Assembly (NCBI RefSeq): GCF_000350225.1
Contig: NW_005178937.1
Span: forward strand, 1 to 64,000
Direction: 5' to 3'
Source: Chondrus crispus
Lineage: Eukaryota > Rhodophyta > Florideophyceae > Gigartinales > Gigartinaceae
Length of the DNA stretch: 64,000 nt
Shown piece by piece: positions 43,641 through 54,767 of this stretch (positions within the stretch are counted from its first letter, which is position 1; every line of letters starts with the position of its first letter). The position numbers were made by a program, and so were the translations under genes. The notes beneath the pieces were generated by a model, which did no database searches, was not told the origin of the DNA, and saw only the letters and a list, made by a program, of their open reading frames with translations.

Positions 43641-44980
43641 TTTGTCTAGTTCGGCGTCGTGCGCTCGCGCCCATTCGTGCGCGTCGGGGTAGTTGCGAGC
43701 TTCTTGTCTGGTGCGGGGGTCTGGCGTTGGTATCTGAAGAGTGGGGTAGAAGGAAGAGGGAGAGGTGGCGCGAAGAACGGCAGTGGTGGCGATGGCTGGG
43801 TCATGTGACTTGGTGTATGGGCGGAAGTCCTGCGTGCGGACTGTGTGTTACTGGTTCGTATGGGTATCTTGAATGGTGATCGAGCAGGGGTTGTTGGCGT
43901 ACATATAGCGTACCGGTCGGCTGCGTGATGAAAGTTTCTTCTTGTGTGCATAGATTGGCACGGTCTCGAGATGGCCCAAGATGACGAGTTGTTTGGGTTT
44001 CGCCGGTTAGTTGTGCCACAGTGTGTATGGCGCTTGGTTCGTTACGCTGTGAGGGAAGATGTTGTACTTGTAGGCAGCGTCTCGTATCGCGCCTTCCCTG
44101 TATGTTGCAGGTAGGTTTGCGTGATGTAAGTTTGCTCTTGCTGCAACCATGAGGGTTTGATAAATTCTCTCGGAGATGGAGTTTTCTTGAGGCTCGTGAG
44201 GTGTGTTGTGTTCGTACTGTATCCCTAGAGCAGTGTTGGTTTGGAGCGCGTGATTGGATTTGAATTTTCGGGCGTTGTCGGTGCGGTATATTTTGGGGAG
44301 ACGATTGCGGTGTTTGCGTTGAGCAAGAATTGAGGCATGATGATGCAGACTTCGTTCCGCGATTTGAGGAAGTATGTGGTATAACTACCTTTGTCCTGAC
44401 CACTCGGAAACGAGGGGGGTTAGAGGCAAGGGAGCGCGCGCCGCTGGGTTACCCACGCGCAGACGCAAACCGTGCGGATGGACTCGAAAAGAGGGAAGCC
44501 TCACGTGGTGAGTGACGCTCAGCCGGACGGTGGTGTTATAACCGGATGGCCGGTCACGGGTTAAAAGCCTGAGACTAAAAGGGAAACCGGAACGGGATAG
44601 AACTTAGCCGTAAAGGGAAGGGAGACGAGTCTGCCTCCAATTTACTGGAACAAGGCAGGTGCCCCCGGTCTTAACCCCTAAGTGGGACGCCAGGACATCT
44701 GTCTCGCTACAGTAGCTGTTACTCACTGTATACCAGCCACTGTACTAAATTGGCTAATTTGTGCAATTACTAATTACTTACCGTTCGAATCCTACACGTG
44801 TAGCTGGCCGGGTACTACTGTACTCCGCACCGGCCGTCAGTTGTAAATGTAACTCCTTACGGTTCTATGACGTACCTTGAGGCAGCGTCGATGTACGTGA
44901 GGAATTGTAGATTGCCGTGCGTGGATCGGGGGTGGATCGGTCCGCATGTGTCTGAAATGGGATATCCACCGGCGGCATAG
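43641..44980 (-). pseudogene. pol: Copia integrase, interrupted
   Basis: On the minus strand, ISDTCGPIHPRSTHG and FLTYIDAASRYV (44980-44860) carry the first core Asp. After an insertion (about 44858-44376) the frame resumes TTYFLKSRNEVCI, then YRTDNARKF (second Asp), then HNTPHEPQENSISERIYQTL (Glu) and ANLHHANLPATYREG. The C-terminal linker (43900-43641) is Pro/Thr/Ser-rich. All three catalytic acids are visible, but the insertion and later frameshifts prevent a functional product. Confidence 0.8.
44376..44858 (-). mobile_element. Insertion in copia integrase carrying the tail repeat (copy 2)
   Basis: The segment about 44395-44640 is the inverted counterpart of 17636-17919. It is preceded (minus strand) by about 218 bp not found elsewhere here, including CCAGTAA as at the end of the 508-codon ORF. 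On the plus strand, GTTCGAATCC at 44783-44792 resembles a pol III B box, but no good A box accompanies it. The insertion splits the integrase frame between SRYV and TTYFL. Confidence 0.65.
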
Positions 44981-45355
44981 TGGTGCGGCGCGGGTGTGTG
45001 GCGTGCTGGTCGTTGTTTGTGGTTCTGGGTGATACGACGGCGGTCACCTTAAGGGGGTGGCCCTTATTCGTCCGTATCGTCGTAGTGATCTTTGAGAAGA
45101 TCGTGGCTGGGCCCGTGGTTTAGCATGTCGGTGTGTCCTGAGTCTGTGTTCTGTGCGTACTCGATATGGCCTTGTGTCAGACGGGCTGTATGGAGTTGCT
45201 CGGGTCGTGATAATGGAGATGTGTACATGAGGTGATGGTTATGGTTTAGCCTAGGGCTCCTCCGCGGGGGAGGGATCGGGTTGTTCTTGTCGTTGTGGAA
45301 AGTTCTGTTGTTGATGTAGGGTGGTTGGGACGTCGTGTTATGCAGAGTAGCGAAA

Positions 45356-45368
45356 GGTGCCCATAACC
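45356..45368 (-). promoter_or_regulatory. Copia primer binding site, half-tRNA type
   Basis: Directly after the 5' LTR the minus strand reads GGTTATGGGCACC. Copia-type elements can prime from the anticodon end of a cleaved initiator tRNA, whose complement is GGTTATGAGCCC. This site matches that, not a tRNA 3' end. Confidence 0.55.
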
Positions 45369-45464
45369 TGTGTGAATTGGGGACCGATGACTCCTCGTCT
45401 ACCCGTCGTCGCTCGTGGGTTAAGTCTGTTCTGTGTCGGACAGGCTGTCCTGTGCGGTCAGACA
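45369..45464 (-). repeat. Copia LTR (5' LTR of the minus-strand element)
   Basis: 96 bp, followed on the plus strand by GCTCG (45465-45469). Confidence 0.85.
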
Positions 45465-45601
45465 GCTCGAGCATCCTGTATCAGTATAGTGTTTACGCAA
45501 ACCAATATGGTAAATTGATTTTTGTTTTTTGGCAATGCCTGTCCACGTGGCAAGCCCATTTGCGAAATTCGCAAATCAAGAGGGGCAAACAAATGTGAAT
45601 T

Positions 45602-46600
45602 ATGACGAGTTTGTGGAGTCGTTTCACGAACTGTATTGGCGGGAAACCGCATCTTGACTACTACGGCAAACGAATCGCAACAGCAAAAACGCAGCACACC
45701 CCACAACCCACCGCCACACCGATCATGGCAAACGTTGTGGAAGAGCTGCACGTCGAAGAGGGCAGCCCAACTAACACGCAAGTGGCACCGGGATCCCAAA
45801 CCGTAGCTTTGAGTGCCGCTCCTCGGTCAGCATCAAAACTAGGCCGCAAATCGAAGTTTACGAGCAACGAAGACCTCATAATTGCTCAAGCGGTATACGC
45901 GGCTGAGGCGCACGTTGCACCCCATGGCGAGACGCTGGCACGTTTTGAAGCTTCTGCTGTTAAGGCAAACTCCAATCCCAACTTCGCGCACCAGTCAACA
46001 GGTAAACACATTCAAGATCGTTTCAAGAAACTGGTGGAGCAGTTTGTGAAGCGAGATGCAAAAGATAGGGTGCGTTCTGGTGTTGGAGGCGAGATAGGTG
46101 AGCTGGATGAGCTCCTTGCAGATATTGTCGAGGCGAAGAAAGATGTGGAAGCAAAGAAGAATGGGGATATGAAAGAACGTATGGAAGAGGGGCAAAAAAA
46201 GGTTGCTGCGGGTCAACAGCTCGTCTTGAATGCGTTACGTGAGAGGCGTCGTCGTCGAGAGCGAGAGAGTTCTGGCGATGAAAGTCCGCCCAAAACACGC
46301 CGTGCAGCCGTAGGAGATGGGATGCAAGCAATCAGCGTGGCGCTTCACGAATCTGAAACTGCCCAGTTCGATCTAGAGCAACAGAAGCTTGCTTCTGCAC
46401 GCGAAACTGCTGAGGGCGAAGCAACTCAGAGAGATGCAGACCGTCAAGAACGCGCAGAGGAGCGCGCACAGCGTGCAAGCGAGCTAGCAGCGTACCGCGA
46501 CTCCATGAGTAGCATGATGGAACAGAATGGCAAGCAGATGCAGTCCGTCGTTTCCCTAGTCACAACACTGCTCTCGAAGCAAGGAGGCGTGAACCTGTAA
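45602..46600 (+). CDS. Myb/SANT-like DNA-binding protein of Harbinger type
   Basis: An intact frame of 332 codons; the ATG at 45725 is an alternative start. After a Thr/Pro-rich leader, residues about 83-152 form a trihelical Myb/SANT-like domain (KFTSNEDLIIAQAVYAAEAH ... HIQDRFKKLVEQF). Long charged helices follow, with an Arg run (RERRRRRERES) and an Ala/Glu/Arg coiled-coil (about 230-310). In PIF/Harbinger elements the Myb-like partner binds subterminal DNA and brings the transposase to the nucleus and element. It converges with the transposase, with 377 bp between their 3' ends. A hairpin (GAGAGAC TTAT GTCTCTC) lies at about 46678-46695. Confidence 0.7.
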   Translation: MTSLWSRFTNCIGGKPHLDYYGKRIATAKTQHTPQPTATPIMANVVEELHVEEGSPTNTQVAPGSQTVALSAAPRSASKLGRKSKFTSNEDLIIAQAVYAAEAHVAPHGETLARFEASAVKANSNPNFAHQSTGKHIQDRFKKLVEQFVKRDAKDRVRSGVGGEIGELDELLADIVEAKKDVEAKKNGDMKERMEEGQKKVAAGQQLVLNALRERRRRRERESSGDESPPKTRRAAVGDGMQAISVALHESETAQFDLEQQKLASARETAEGEATQRDADRQERAEERAQRASELAAYRDSMSSMMEQNGKQMQSVVSLVTTLLSKQGGVNL

Positions 46601-46976
46601 TCCTATTAAAAATAAAAGGTTTGCTTGACATCATTGCGCGTCCACCCTTCCCTATGAATACCTCATTCTAATTTGCCGAGAGACTTATGTCTCTCAGACC
46701 AATTGGTTTGTGGAGCACAACTTCATCAAAAAGTCGCAGCATACGCGACGGCAGGAACATAGTGACAGAATGACAAGGCGCAGCAGTATTGTTTAGTCGC
46801 TGGCTGAAGATGATTTTCTGAAGCGCCGAGGTTGAGTGCTTTATACGTTTTTCGAAACACAAGGGAGTGTGTCACAAGGTCGAGGGACGGAATCCGGGCG
46901 AGACCTTAGGACGTGCGCTGGAAGGACATTGCGATTGGGTTATATGTGAGGAGTGGCCGGCGGACGGAAATCATTC

Positions 46977-48313
46977 TTATTCCCGGTGCACCATATACTC
47001 CTCCAGCGAAGGAGGTACGCACCTAAAGTACTGCGATATCGCATTCGCATGCACACAGTTCCGCGCGTTAGTAAGCAATACCGCTGCAATGTACAAGGTC
47101 CCTACTGCGCTTCCCTTCAATCGCAGCATCCGCTTAAAATCCACAAAAGTCCAGTACCGCTTCACTTCCAGAAAATACCACTCTATAGTCACCCGAGACC
47201 CTGCCAAAGCCGTATTGAATGCTCGCTGCTCAAAAGACAGGTTTGACCCGGAAAACGGGACAAACAGAAACGATCTAGAGCTGTAATCTGAGTCCCCGTA
47301 GCAGACGAATTGTTTTCCGTCCCATTCAAACGCCTCTTGAAGCGTAGAATCAAGCCCGCTTTGCATATACATGGTCCAGTCATGTCTTCGCCCTTCGAAT
47401 GGACCTGATAGATGCATAGCAAGGCCACACGGCGTTGTCATTGCTTGATATTTCACCGCATGTTTCCGCTTATGTCCATTGTAGCTCACGCGTTGGTCGA
47501 TATCATGACCACCGGGCCTCGCAACGCCAAGTTGGTTCCGTCGATAAAAGAAACAACGTTGTCCAGCGCATGACTACTGTCTAAAACGGCTATCGAATAG
47601 TCTTGATAGCGTTCTTTCCAAAACGGCTTGTGTACGTTCCCCATAACAAGATCAACCCGCTTCTCCACAAAACAAGATACACCTTCCCAAAACAGTTCCG
47701 ACAGATGTGACGTGTGGAAAGCAAACAGGCTTTCTAAGTCTTTCCATCTGTTTGGAGAAGCCAAGCGACGCAAAATGATGCACGTAACCAGAAGCGGGCT
47801 CGCGGCGTAGCGATTACGTTTCGTGCAGTATCGCTCGGTTGGCCACTCTACGTACGCGACGATGCCAGAAATATCGGCACGTGTGAAGCGAAACATGGCG
47901 AGCAAACACTCGTTAGAAAGATGATCATATCTGTGGTCAACAAATGAGATGAGCTGTATCTCCCTTGAGCGCTTAAGCTGCATGCAATGGTCTACACAGC
48001 TGCTGTGAATCTCGAGGAGCACACCAGCTAAAAGGCAGTTAGATGAGAGCGCTGATCCAGGATCCTCATTCCTTTTTTTTGAAGATTTGAGGTAGCAAAG
48101 TAGTCCACCCCGCAATTCGTGAGCAAACCGCCTGCTTTGTGTGGTCTTTTTGTCGCCCGAGCACCATGGTGCGTGCCAGAGAGTCTCGAGATCGGCTCTT
48201 TGAGGACGCACAGAGCAGAGGGGTCTAAGTGATACTCCTACGTACGTATTCAAGTGAATTTTGCGTAAACAAATGTGTACACTTGCTCTTGTTCTAAAAT
48301 TCGTCGTTTTCAT
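46977..48313 (-). pseudogene. Harbinger (DDE_Tnp_4) transposase, one frameshift
   Basis: The N-terminal half (48313-47486) ends with the ordered region FRFTRADISGIVAYVEWP ... SSHALDNVVSFIDGTN. A missing base near 47525 shifts to the frame 47489-46977, which has YNGHKRKHAVKYQAM, GPFEGRRHDW, VCYGDSDYSS and RVTIEWYFLEVKRYW. The Asp of FIDGT, the Asp pair in RRHD/GDSDY and the Glu of TIEW fit the DDE triad of HARBI1-like enzymes. Apart from the shift the protein looks complete at about 440 residues, so the break could be a sequencing error. Confidence 0.75.
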
Positions 48314-48371
48314 AAGTCTCTATCATATCGCTATTTCTCACATTTATTTGTGAAACTCTTGTTGCGTAAAC

Positions 48372-48828
48372 CTTAAAGTACCTTACTCCTTTTCAACGAA
48401 AATCTACATCCGTAACCTGCTCTCAAAACAACTTTTCGGTATGTGAAGGAATTTTAGTGCAAATGTACATTTTACTGTAGTCGGGTATTTTATACGAACT
48501 TTAGGGAAGCGTTCGCAGACGGTCTGGGAAATCCGGGCCGGACGAGTGGACGCTTCTAGAAGGACTAGAGACAAAATAAAACCGTGGAAGGTGAGCGGGG
48601 TGTCGGGAGGAGGCGAAACTACTCCGGCGACCACCGGCGACACTGTAGGTACTCCGGCGACCACCGGCGACACTGCAGGTACTCCGGCGACCACCGGCGA
48701 CACTGCATCCTTCCCCCGAAAGGAAAAACGATCCACCGCCCTTTTTTACCCCAAAACAGGCAAATACTTTTCTGGTATTGATTGTACCCCTAATTTCGAA
48801 ACACTCACTCACACACTTTACGCGCGCA
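48372..48828. other. Upstream region of the membrane-protein ORF with a minisatellite
   Basis: No separate gene. Short Cys/Arg-rich or Thr/Pro-rich frames here come from the GC-rich 30-bp repeat. TATTTTATACG near 48486-48496 is a TATA-like word upstream of the ATG at 48829. Confidence 0.4.
48621..48710 (+). repeat. 30-bp minisatellite, three units
   Basis: Units start ACTCCGGCGACCACCGGCGA and end CACTG(T/C)AGGT; the third ends CACTGCATCC. In one plus frame each unit would read TPATTGDT(V/A)G. It is 119 bp upstream of the membrane-protein ATG. Confidence 0.9.
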
Positions 48829-49670
48829 ATGACTACAGAATTGGCCATAGGGGTCCCTTTGTGGAACGTGGCCCGATTCACAATTATCAGTTTGTTGGTC
48901 ACAGCTGCCTTATCTAGGCTGTGGTCGGCTGGTCTGGCTTACAGAGCAGGATCAAGGGTGGCTGCGGGGATTCCCATTTGCGTAGAGCCCCGGAGTTACT
49001 CTAGGAGTTCGTTAGTCGCAGAGGAAGACTCACATGATTCGCGAGTCAAGTGGCTCTTAACTCTAGTCACCATCATGTTGAGTATGGCTGATCTTCTAAT
49101 TGAATTTGGATCTGGATCAGCGGATGTGCCAACTTGGGAGATGTTCCCTACCGACTACACAGGGAGAGACATACAGGAGCCGCTTAATATCGCACGGATG
49201 GGCAATCTAAAATGGGCACCACTGCCTTACGAGGAACGGACATTTGTGACTAGGTATACGGTCTCCCGAGTAGTACAAGACCGACTGGAAGAATCGGGAT
49301 TGCAGGAAAGCGACATGGAAATACTAAGGACAGCATTGTTCGAGCTTAAACCACAAGGTCAGGTACAAGGTCAGGTGCTGTTGGCGGATGACCCACGGGA
49401 GTGGACACTTGCCGGATATGGGAATAATATTTGGTTTTCTGGGGAGACTGGAGCGGCTCTAATTAAGAATAACACTGTGATTTACTTCGACGGCATCACG
49501 GCGTACTCACTGCGGGAGGTACGCCCAAGGGAAGACCCTTCGATGGCTGTAATAGACATGGTGGCTAGTCTGGCATTTAAGATGAATGTATGGGTAGCCG
49601 CAGACTTAAACATAGAGCTGAGCGTAGAATTATTTTCGATGCCAGCCATATCTGTGGATTGCGAGGTCAT
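48829..49670 (+). pseudogene. Membrane protein of unknown family, N-terminal part
   Basis: Starts at the ATG at 48829 (MTTELAIGVPLWNVARF). Hydrophobic segments IISLLVTAALS and WLLTLVTIMLSMADLLI (about residues 20-40 and 75-95) are likely membrane spans. The ordered remainder includes TWEMFPTDYTGRD and EWTLAGYGNNIWFSG. The frame is entered by a Ty3-type element after GTC AT at 49670. Removing 49671-55418 makes it continue directly into 55423 in phase, so the two parts were one gene. I recognise no family. Confidence 0.7.
49667..49670. repeat. Target-site duplication TCAT (5' side)
   Basis: Equals 55419-55422 just after the 3' LTR. Confidence 0.85.
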
Positions 49671-49961
49671 TATAGACGTACGTGGCGACTATCGTCACAA
49701 CTCGTCTTCTGTGCTGGTCGATTGTGGGAGTAGTGCTATCAATATGATATATTGATTGGTGATTCCTGCTGCATCCTTCTGAGTCAAGCTCCGTCGACTT
49801 TAGTCTTTGTCAACCTCCCTTATTAGTTCCTGTTATTCTTTACAAGTCCAAATTTACCTACCGCCCTACATCCCCTATAAGTAATGCCAAACTTCATTGC
49901 TAGTAAGAAAAAAAACCATCATTGAACCTGTTCAACACCAAGGAGTCTACGAGGGTTTACA
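49671..49961 (+). repeat. 5' LTR (291 bp)
   Basis: Starts TATAGACGTACG and ends GAGGGTTTACA. It contains ATGATATATTG near 49743-49753 as a possible TATA region. The upstream gene frame reads a further 28 codons into it before TGA, which is an artefact of insertion. Confidence 0.92.
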
Positions 49962-50016
49962 GAAATTTCTGTCCTGCAGGAGAGATTTATCGGAACTTCT
50001 ACGTGAGGGACAGGTG

Positions 50017-53000
50017 ATGGTCAACGAGAGAACGACTAGCAACTCAAGGCGTGCGGCAGGACGTCTGCCCGACAACGAGACGATGGCAAGTGGACACGAC
50101 GGGGGCCAAAGCTCTCTGGACTCGACGACACATAGTGCTGTTTTTCAACCTGTATCGCACCCGATACTTCGCAGTGTCGATCCGAAAAAAGTTGTTAAGT
50201 TTCTCCAAGAACGTCAGAGATATGCAGACGAAGTACTGGAGAAACAGAAGGAAGTCCCGTCTATGCAAGTAGCATCGTAAAAGGTGTCGATCGATCGTAC
50301 TCTACTTGAGAGTATGCACTTCATTGGTAAGTTCGACGACATTGCACCGGATAAAGACGTTGGTGAGCTCACGTCAGAGCACATCGAACAGTTCATCCGA
50401 GGTATCATATCTCATCAAGACGGTGCAGATATCAACCCAACTGTTGTCCAGGATGCATTGCGGGGAGTCCGTATGCCCATGACAATCGCTGATCCGGAAG
50501 CGCGCGTGCTGGAATTCGTCAACGACGTGTTTGCGCGGCTTGAAGGAGTGGGCTACAAGGATTTCAAAGAGTCAAATCCAGAGAAGACAATCAAGTTGCT
50601 ACAGGAACATCTCTATCCGCCGCATCTTAAGGCTGCGATGGCGGAGCACTTAGAGTACCAACAAGGACTCAAGAAGAAGTTAAAGCCGTACGTCCGCCTA
50701 TTGTGCAAGGAAGCCACCATTCAAGATAAGGTTAAGATTCGGACAAGTAACTGGAACCAAAACAAGACCAGGGATCAGAAAGGAGGTGACACCAACAAGG
50801 GGAGGACATCTTCAACTAAGAGCACGTCTTCCGGGCGCACTAAGCCTGTGTGCCTGAACCCAGCTTGTGCCGAAAAAGGTGTAAGGCACTACATCAAAGA
50901 CTGTGACAAGGCAACACAAGCCGAGAAAGACCGTCTACTAAAGGCGTACATTGAAGAGCGCAAGAGTTTCAAAAAGGTCAGTTGCAGTAAGACGAGTGTC
51001 TCTGAGACTAATAGTACGATCTTGAACGCCACTTTTGCCGGGGTTGAGACAAGATATTTGTGCGCAGACAATGGGTCTGACATCAACCTGATGCCACCAG
51101 ACCTGTTGGCAGCCCTCATCGAGAAACGTGCTGACATTGTCGTTAAACCGTTTAAAGCCAAGCGCAAGTTTGAGCTCGCAGCTGCCAAGTCCGAAGAAAA
51201 GGAGCCACTATATGTCGTTTGTGATAGAGAGGCCATCGTAACAACAGAGCTTCAAATCCGTCATGGCAAGGCCCTCAAGTTACGAAAGCTTTCGTGGTAT
51301 GTCGCTACACACGAAGTGAACGAACCCCTTCTAGGAAGGCCTATTCTAGAGGCACTAGGCTTAAACACAAAGATATTGCTGGAGGCCGCCTGTGACAAGT
51401 TCGAGGGTTCTGTGGATGTCGATACTCTTCTTCCTTCCGAAGACTACAGTGATGGCTCAGTAGCACGAATCCTCTCGTCAGGAATTTACCACTCAAACGC
51501 GGCTACTGAGGATGACGCAGAGGCAGATTCCGCAGAGGACCATTGGCTGGACCTCGGGGAAGACACCGAACAGGAGATCCAAGAGGCATTCAACACGATA
51601 TTGAAGCAAGCAGGAGAGAATGGCCTAAGTTCTGAAGGACAGATACGCCTGCGAGGTATGCTTCAAAAGAATCGCGACGTCTTTCGACTTCGTTTAGGTC
51701 CAGACCCACCTGCCGATGTTGAACCCATGAAAATTTCAGTGAAGCCGGGATATACTCCGCACATTGCCAAAGCACGTCGTTACACGGCTGAACAGAGAGA
51801 GTTCATGTCTAGCTACGTGGGTAAGCTGGCTGATCATGGATTTATCAGACCTAATAGAGACGCCAGCTGGGCAGCAGCACCGCTCCTTGTTCCCAAGCCA
51901 CCACCAGCCAAATTCAGGCTCACCTTTGATCTGCGCCGTGTAAATGCAGCTACAATACCTGTGGCGTGGCCTATGCCGCACATCGAGTCGGAACTCCTCG
52001 ACCCTGCAGGTAGCACGTGTTTTGCTTGCATTGACTTCTGCAGCGGATATTGGCAGTTGCCGTTAGACGAGAAGAGCCAGCAGTACCACAGCTTCTTGAC
52101 ACCGACTGGCATTTTTAAACCAACTAGAACTCTCCAAGGTGGGAATAACTGCATGGCAAACTTCCAGTCACGTGTCGAACCATGCTTTGCTGAACTTCGG
52201 AACTCGCTCAAGGCCTGGCTAGATGATTTCATACTCCATGCTAAGACAGAGAAGGAACTCCTTAACTCATTCGAAACCTTTTTCGAGGTTTGTGTTAAGC
52301 GCCGGCTTAAGATCTCGGCAAAGAAGAGCGTTCTATTCTCCAAAGTAATTCGATGGTGCGGAAGGATCATTGACAAGGACGGTGTCACATGCGATCCCCG
52401 CAGACTGAGTGGTCTAATGAATACACACATGCCAGTCACAGCAGCAGAGTTATCACAGTTCGTCTACTGTCTACAATGGATGTCAGGCTCTATTCCAGAC
52501 TTTGCAAATCGCATTGCTCCACTACGAGCTATGCTAGAGGAAGCGTACAGTCGGTCAGGCAAACGGACTACCAAGTCTTTCCACAGCATACGTCTTGCTC
52601 AGCTGTCCTGGGGCCCTGTTCATGCTGATGCATACCTCGAACTACAAGAACAGCTCCGCAACGCCGTAAAGCTCTCACATCGCGACCCCGAGAAAACGCT
52701 CTGTGTATACACGGACGCTACTGATACTCATTGGGCCGCTGTTGTTACACAATGCCAAGTCCAAGAGCTAGACAAGAATGTCGAGGAGCAGCGACATGAG
52801 CCACTTGCCTTCCTAAGCGCTATATTCAACAGTACTCAGACGCATTGGAGTACTTTCGAGAAAGAAGCGTACGCAATCTTCCAGGCATTTGATAAGCTGG
52901 ACTACATGTTTGCCGCAGAGAACGACATCCACATATTCTCTGATCACCGTAACTTGCTATTTGTGTACAATCCTACCGCAATTGAGCCAGCCCTCGGACG

Positions 53001-54726
53001 CCACATCCTGAACAAGGTACAACGTTGGGCTCTATACCTGTCTAGGTTCACGTATACAATAGAGCACATAGCAGGAGAACGGAATGTCATGGCAGACATA
53101 ATGACAAGATGGTTTGCTGGTTATAGAGCGAAGCAACACTCCATCAAGCGCATAACCCATGAACTCATGGCGCAGGACATGGTTGGCTCACCGCAGGCCG
53201 TGGACTTTGAGTGGCCAAATGCGGACATGATCTCCAAAGCTCAAGAGGATACGATAAGTGAGAAGCCCAAGGATTCATATACTGAAGAAGATGGAATAAT
53301 CCAGCTGAAAGGGAAGAATTGGATTCCGGACGATGCAGTGGAATTGCAGATGAAACTGCTGGTTGTAGCGCACTGTGGAGCAGCAGGTCACCGTGGAGCT
53401 GAGGCAACATTGAGTGCACTGAAGGAGACATTTCACTGGCGTGATATGGCTCAAGATTGCAAGGAGTTTACCAAGTGCTGCATCCACTGTCTCACTGCCA
53501 AAGGAGGACTGAAGATACCTAGACCGCTATCAATGATGCTCCATGGATCGAAGCCTAACGAAGTTATACACTTCGACTACCTCTATATGGGGCCCGGCAT
53601 AGACGACCTTAAGTACATCTTGGTAATTAGAGACGATCTATCTTCATACCTCTGGCTGTGCCCAACCAAGGCAGCAAATGCGGAGAACGCCGCGACTGAG
53701 CTTGCGAGATGGATACGGGTATTCACTGTCATGCAGTACTGGGTTTCTGATCAAGCAGCCCATTTCAAGAATCAAGTCATGATGCATCTGGCAGGAGAAC
53801 ATCGTATTCAACACAAATTCACTGTTGCCTATTCACCATGGGTTAACGGTACTGTTGAGAACTGCATGAAGCATATCATGGGAGCCTGTCGTGCCATTCA
53901 GTCTGAGCTCAAGTTGGGTCCCCAAGACTGGCCACTAGTAGCCGGTGCTATTATGACAGCTCTAAATGAAGCACCTCTCAAGCGACTGGGTACCCAAGAA
54001 GATGGAACCTATCGTACCCCACTAGAAGTGATGACTGGTCTAAAGCCGTTGAGGACTCAGTTAGAAATCGGCGGCGTGGGAAGCAGCTCATCCAAGAAGG
54101 CCAACATAGAGCAGGCTCGTGCTTTGCAGCTGCTGAATATTGAGGACCTGCAGAAGGTTTTTGACTCGATGCACAAAAACGTGAGTGAGAGAGTAAATGC
54201 CAACCGGAAGAAGCAGATAACACAACATAACAAGAAAACAAATCTGATATCAACTCAGTTCCAAGTTAGGGACTTCGTTGTCGTTCGTCGTGCACAGATG
54301 AAGGGCCACAAGATGTCTTTCCGCTGGGTGGGGCCGCGACGTGTCACGAGAGTGTTGAGCGAAGTTGTATACGAAGTAACTGGTCTCGCAGGTAGCAAGA
54401 CTGAATGTGTTCACGCTTCGAGGTTGTTACTGTATCGCACCAGACATGACGGTCAAGAGGTGTCAGAGGACCTTCTCAAGCATGCTAAGCACACTGAAAC
54501 GAAATTCGATATGGTTGATCAACTATTGAACATAGGGGAAGGAGATCAAGGAATCCTTGTTCAAGTGCAGTGGCTTGGACAACCGGACAAGTGCGATTGG
54601 ACGTGGCAACCGCTCGCAGAGCTCTATGAGGATGTACCTGAGCGCCTACTGGAGTTCTTTAAGATGTCAAGGAAGACGAAGCTTGTCGCAAAGGCTAAAG
54701 CAGCGTTGGGCATCACAGAGAACTAA
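50017..54726 (+). pseudogene. gag-pol polyprotein, one in-frame stop in gag
   Basis: The ATG at 50017 opens gag. A TAA at 50278-50280 is followed in the same frame by 1480 open codons from 50284. Numbering from 50284: gag helices to about 150; Cys/His motif CLNPACAEKG...HYIKDC from 190; a protease-like site DNGSD at Asp262 (not the usual DTG/DSG); RT with FDLRRVNAA and WLDDF at Asp647-648; RNase H from YTDATD at Asp811; HHCC zinc module about 1050-1085; integrase Asp1098, Asp1156, Glu1192 (spacing 35); and a chromodomain-like end (GILVQVQWLG ... DWTWQP). Gag and pol share one frame, as in Tf1-like elements. Apart from the TAA it looks intact and recently active. Confidence 0.9.
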
Positions 54727-54767
54727 TGCACCCGTTTATCGATATCGCACACGGATTCATGGGGCCC

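Larger units (their letters stand above)
42868..45464 (-). mobile_element. Defective Ty1/copia element with 96-bp LTRs
   Basis: The LTRs are 42868-42963 and 45369-45464. On the minus strand they begin TGT.TGACC and end TTCACACA. Both flanks are GCTCG (42863-42867 and 45465-45469). Internal order on the minus strand is a primer site, unrecognised leader, integrase (interrupted), a short RT start and the end of RNase H. Most of gag, protease and RT is deleted, leaving 2.6 kb, so it is non-autonomous. The LTRs differ at many positions, so it is much older than the gypsy and Ty3 insertions. Confidence 0.88.
45491..48371. mobile_element. PIF/Harbinger-like element
   Basis: A Myb/SANT-like gene (plus) and a DDE_Tnp_4 transposase gene (minus) converge, the usual two-gene set of PIF/Harbinger. 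GTTTACGCAA at 45491-45500 is inverted at 48362-48371 and bounds both genes. The same word also occurs at 48261-48270. I could not fix a 3-bp target duplication, so the ends are tentative. Confidence 0.6.

Noticed and set aside
44750-44860. tRNA gene or SINE head with a B box at 44783-44792
   Set aside because: GTTCGAATCC fits, but no A box at proper spacing and no cloverleaf could be drawn.
46678-46695. Hairpin after the Myb-like gene as a terminator
   Set aside because: Rho-independent terminators are bacterial; with seven-base arms this is probably incidental.
48621-48710. CRISPR-like array
   Set aside because: Contiguous 30-bp repeats without spacers, in a eukaryotic context: a minisatellite.
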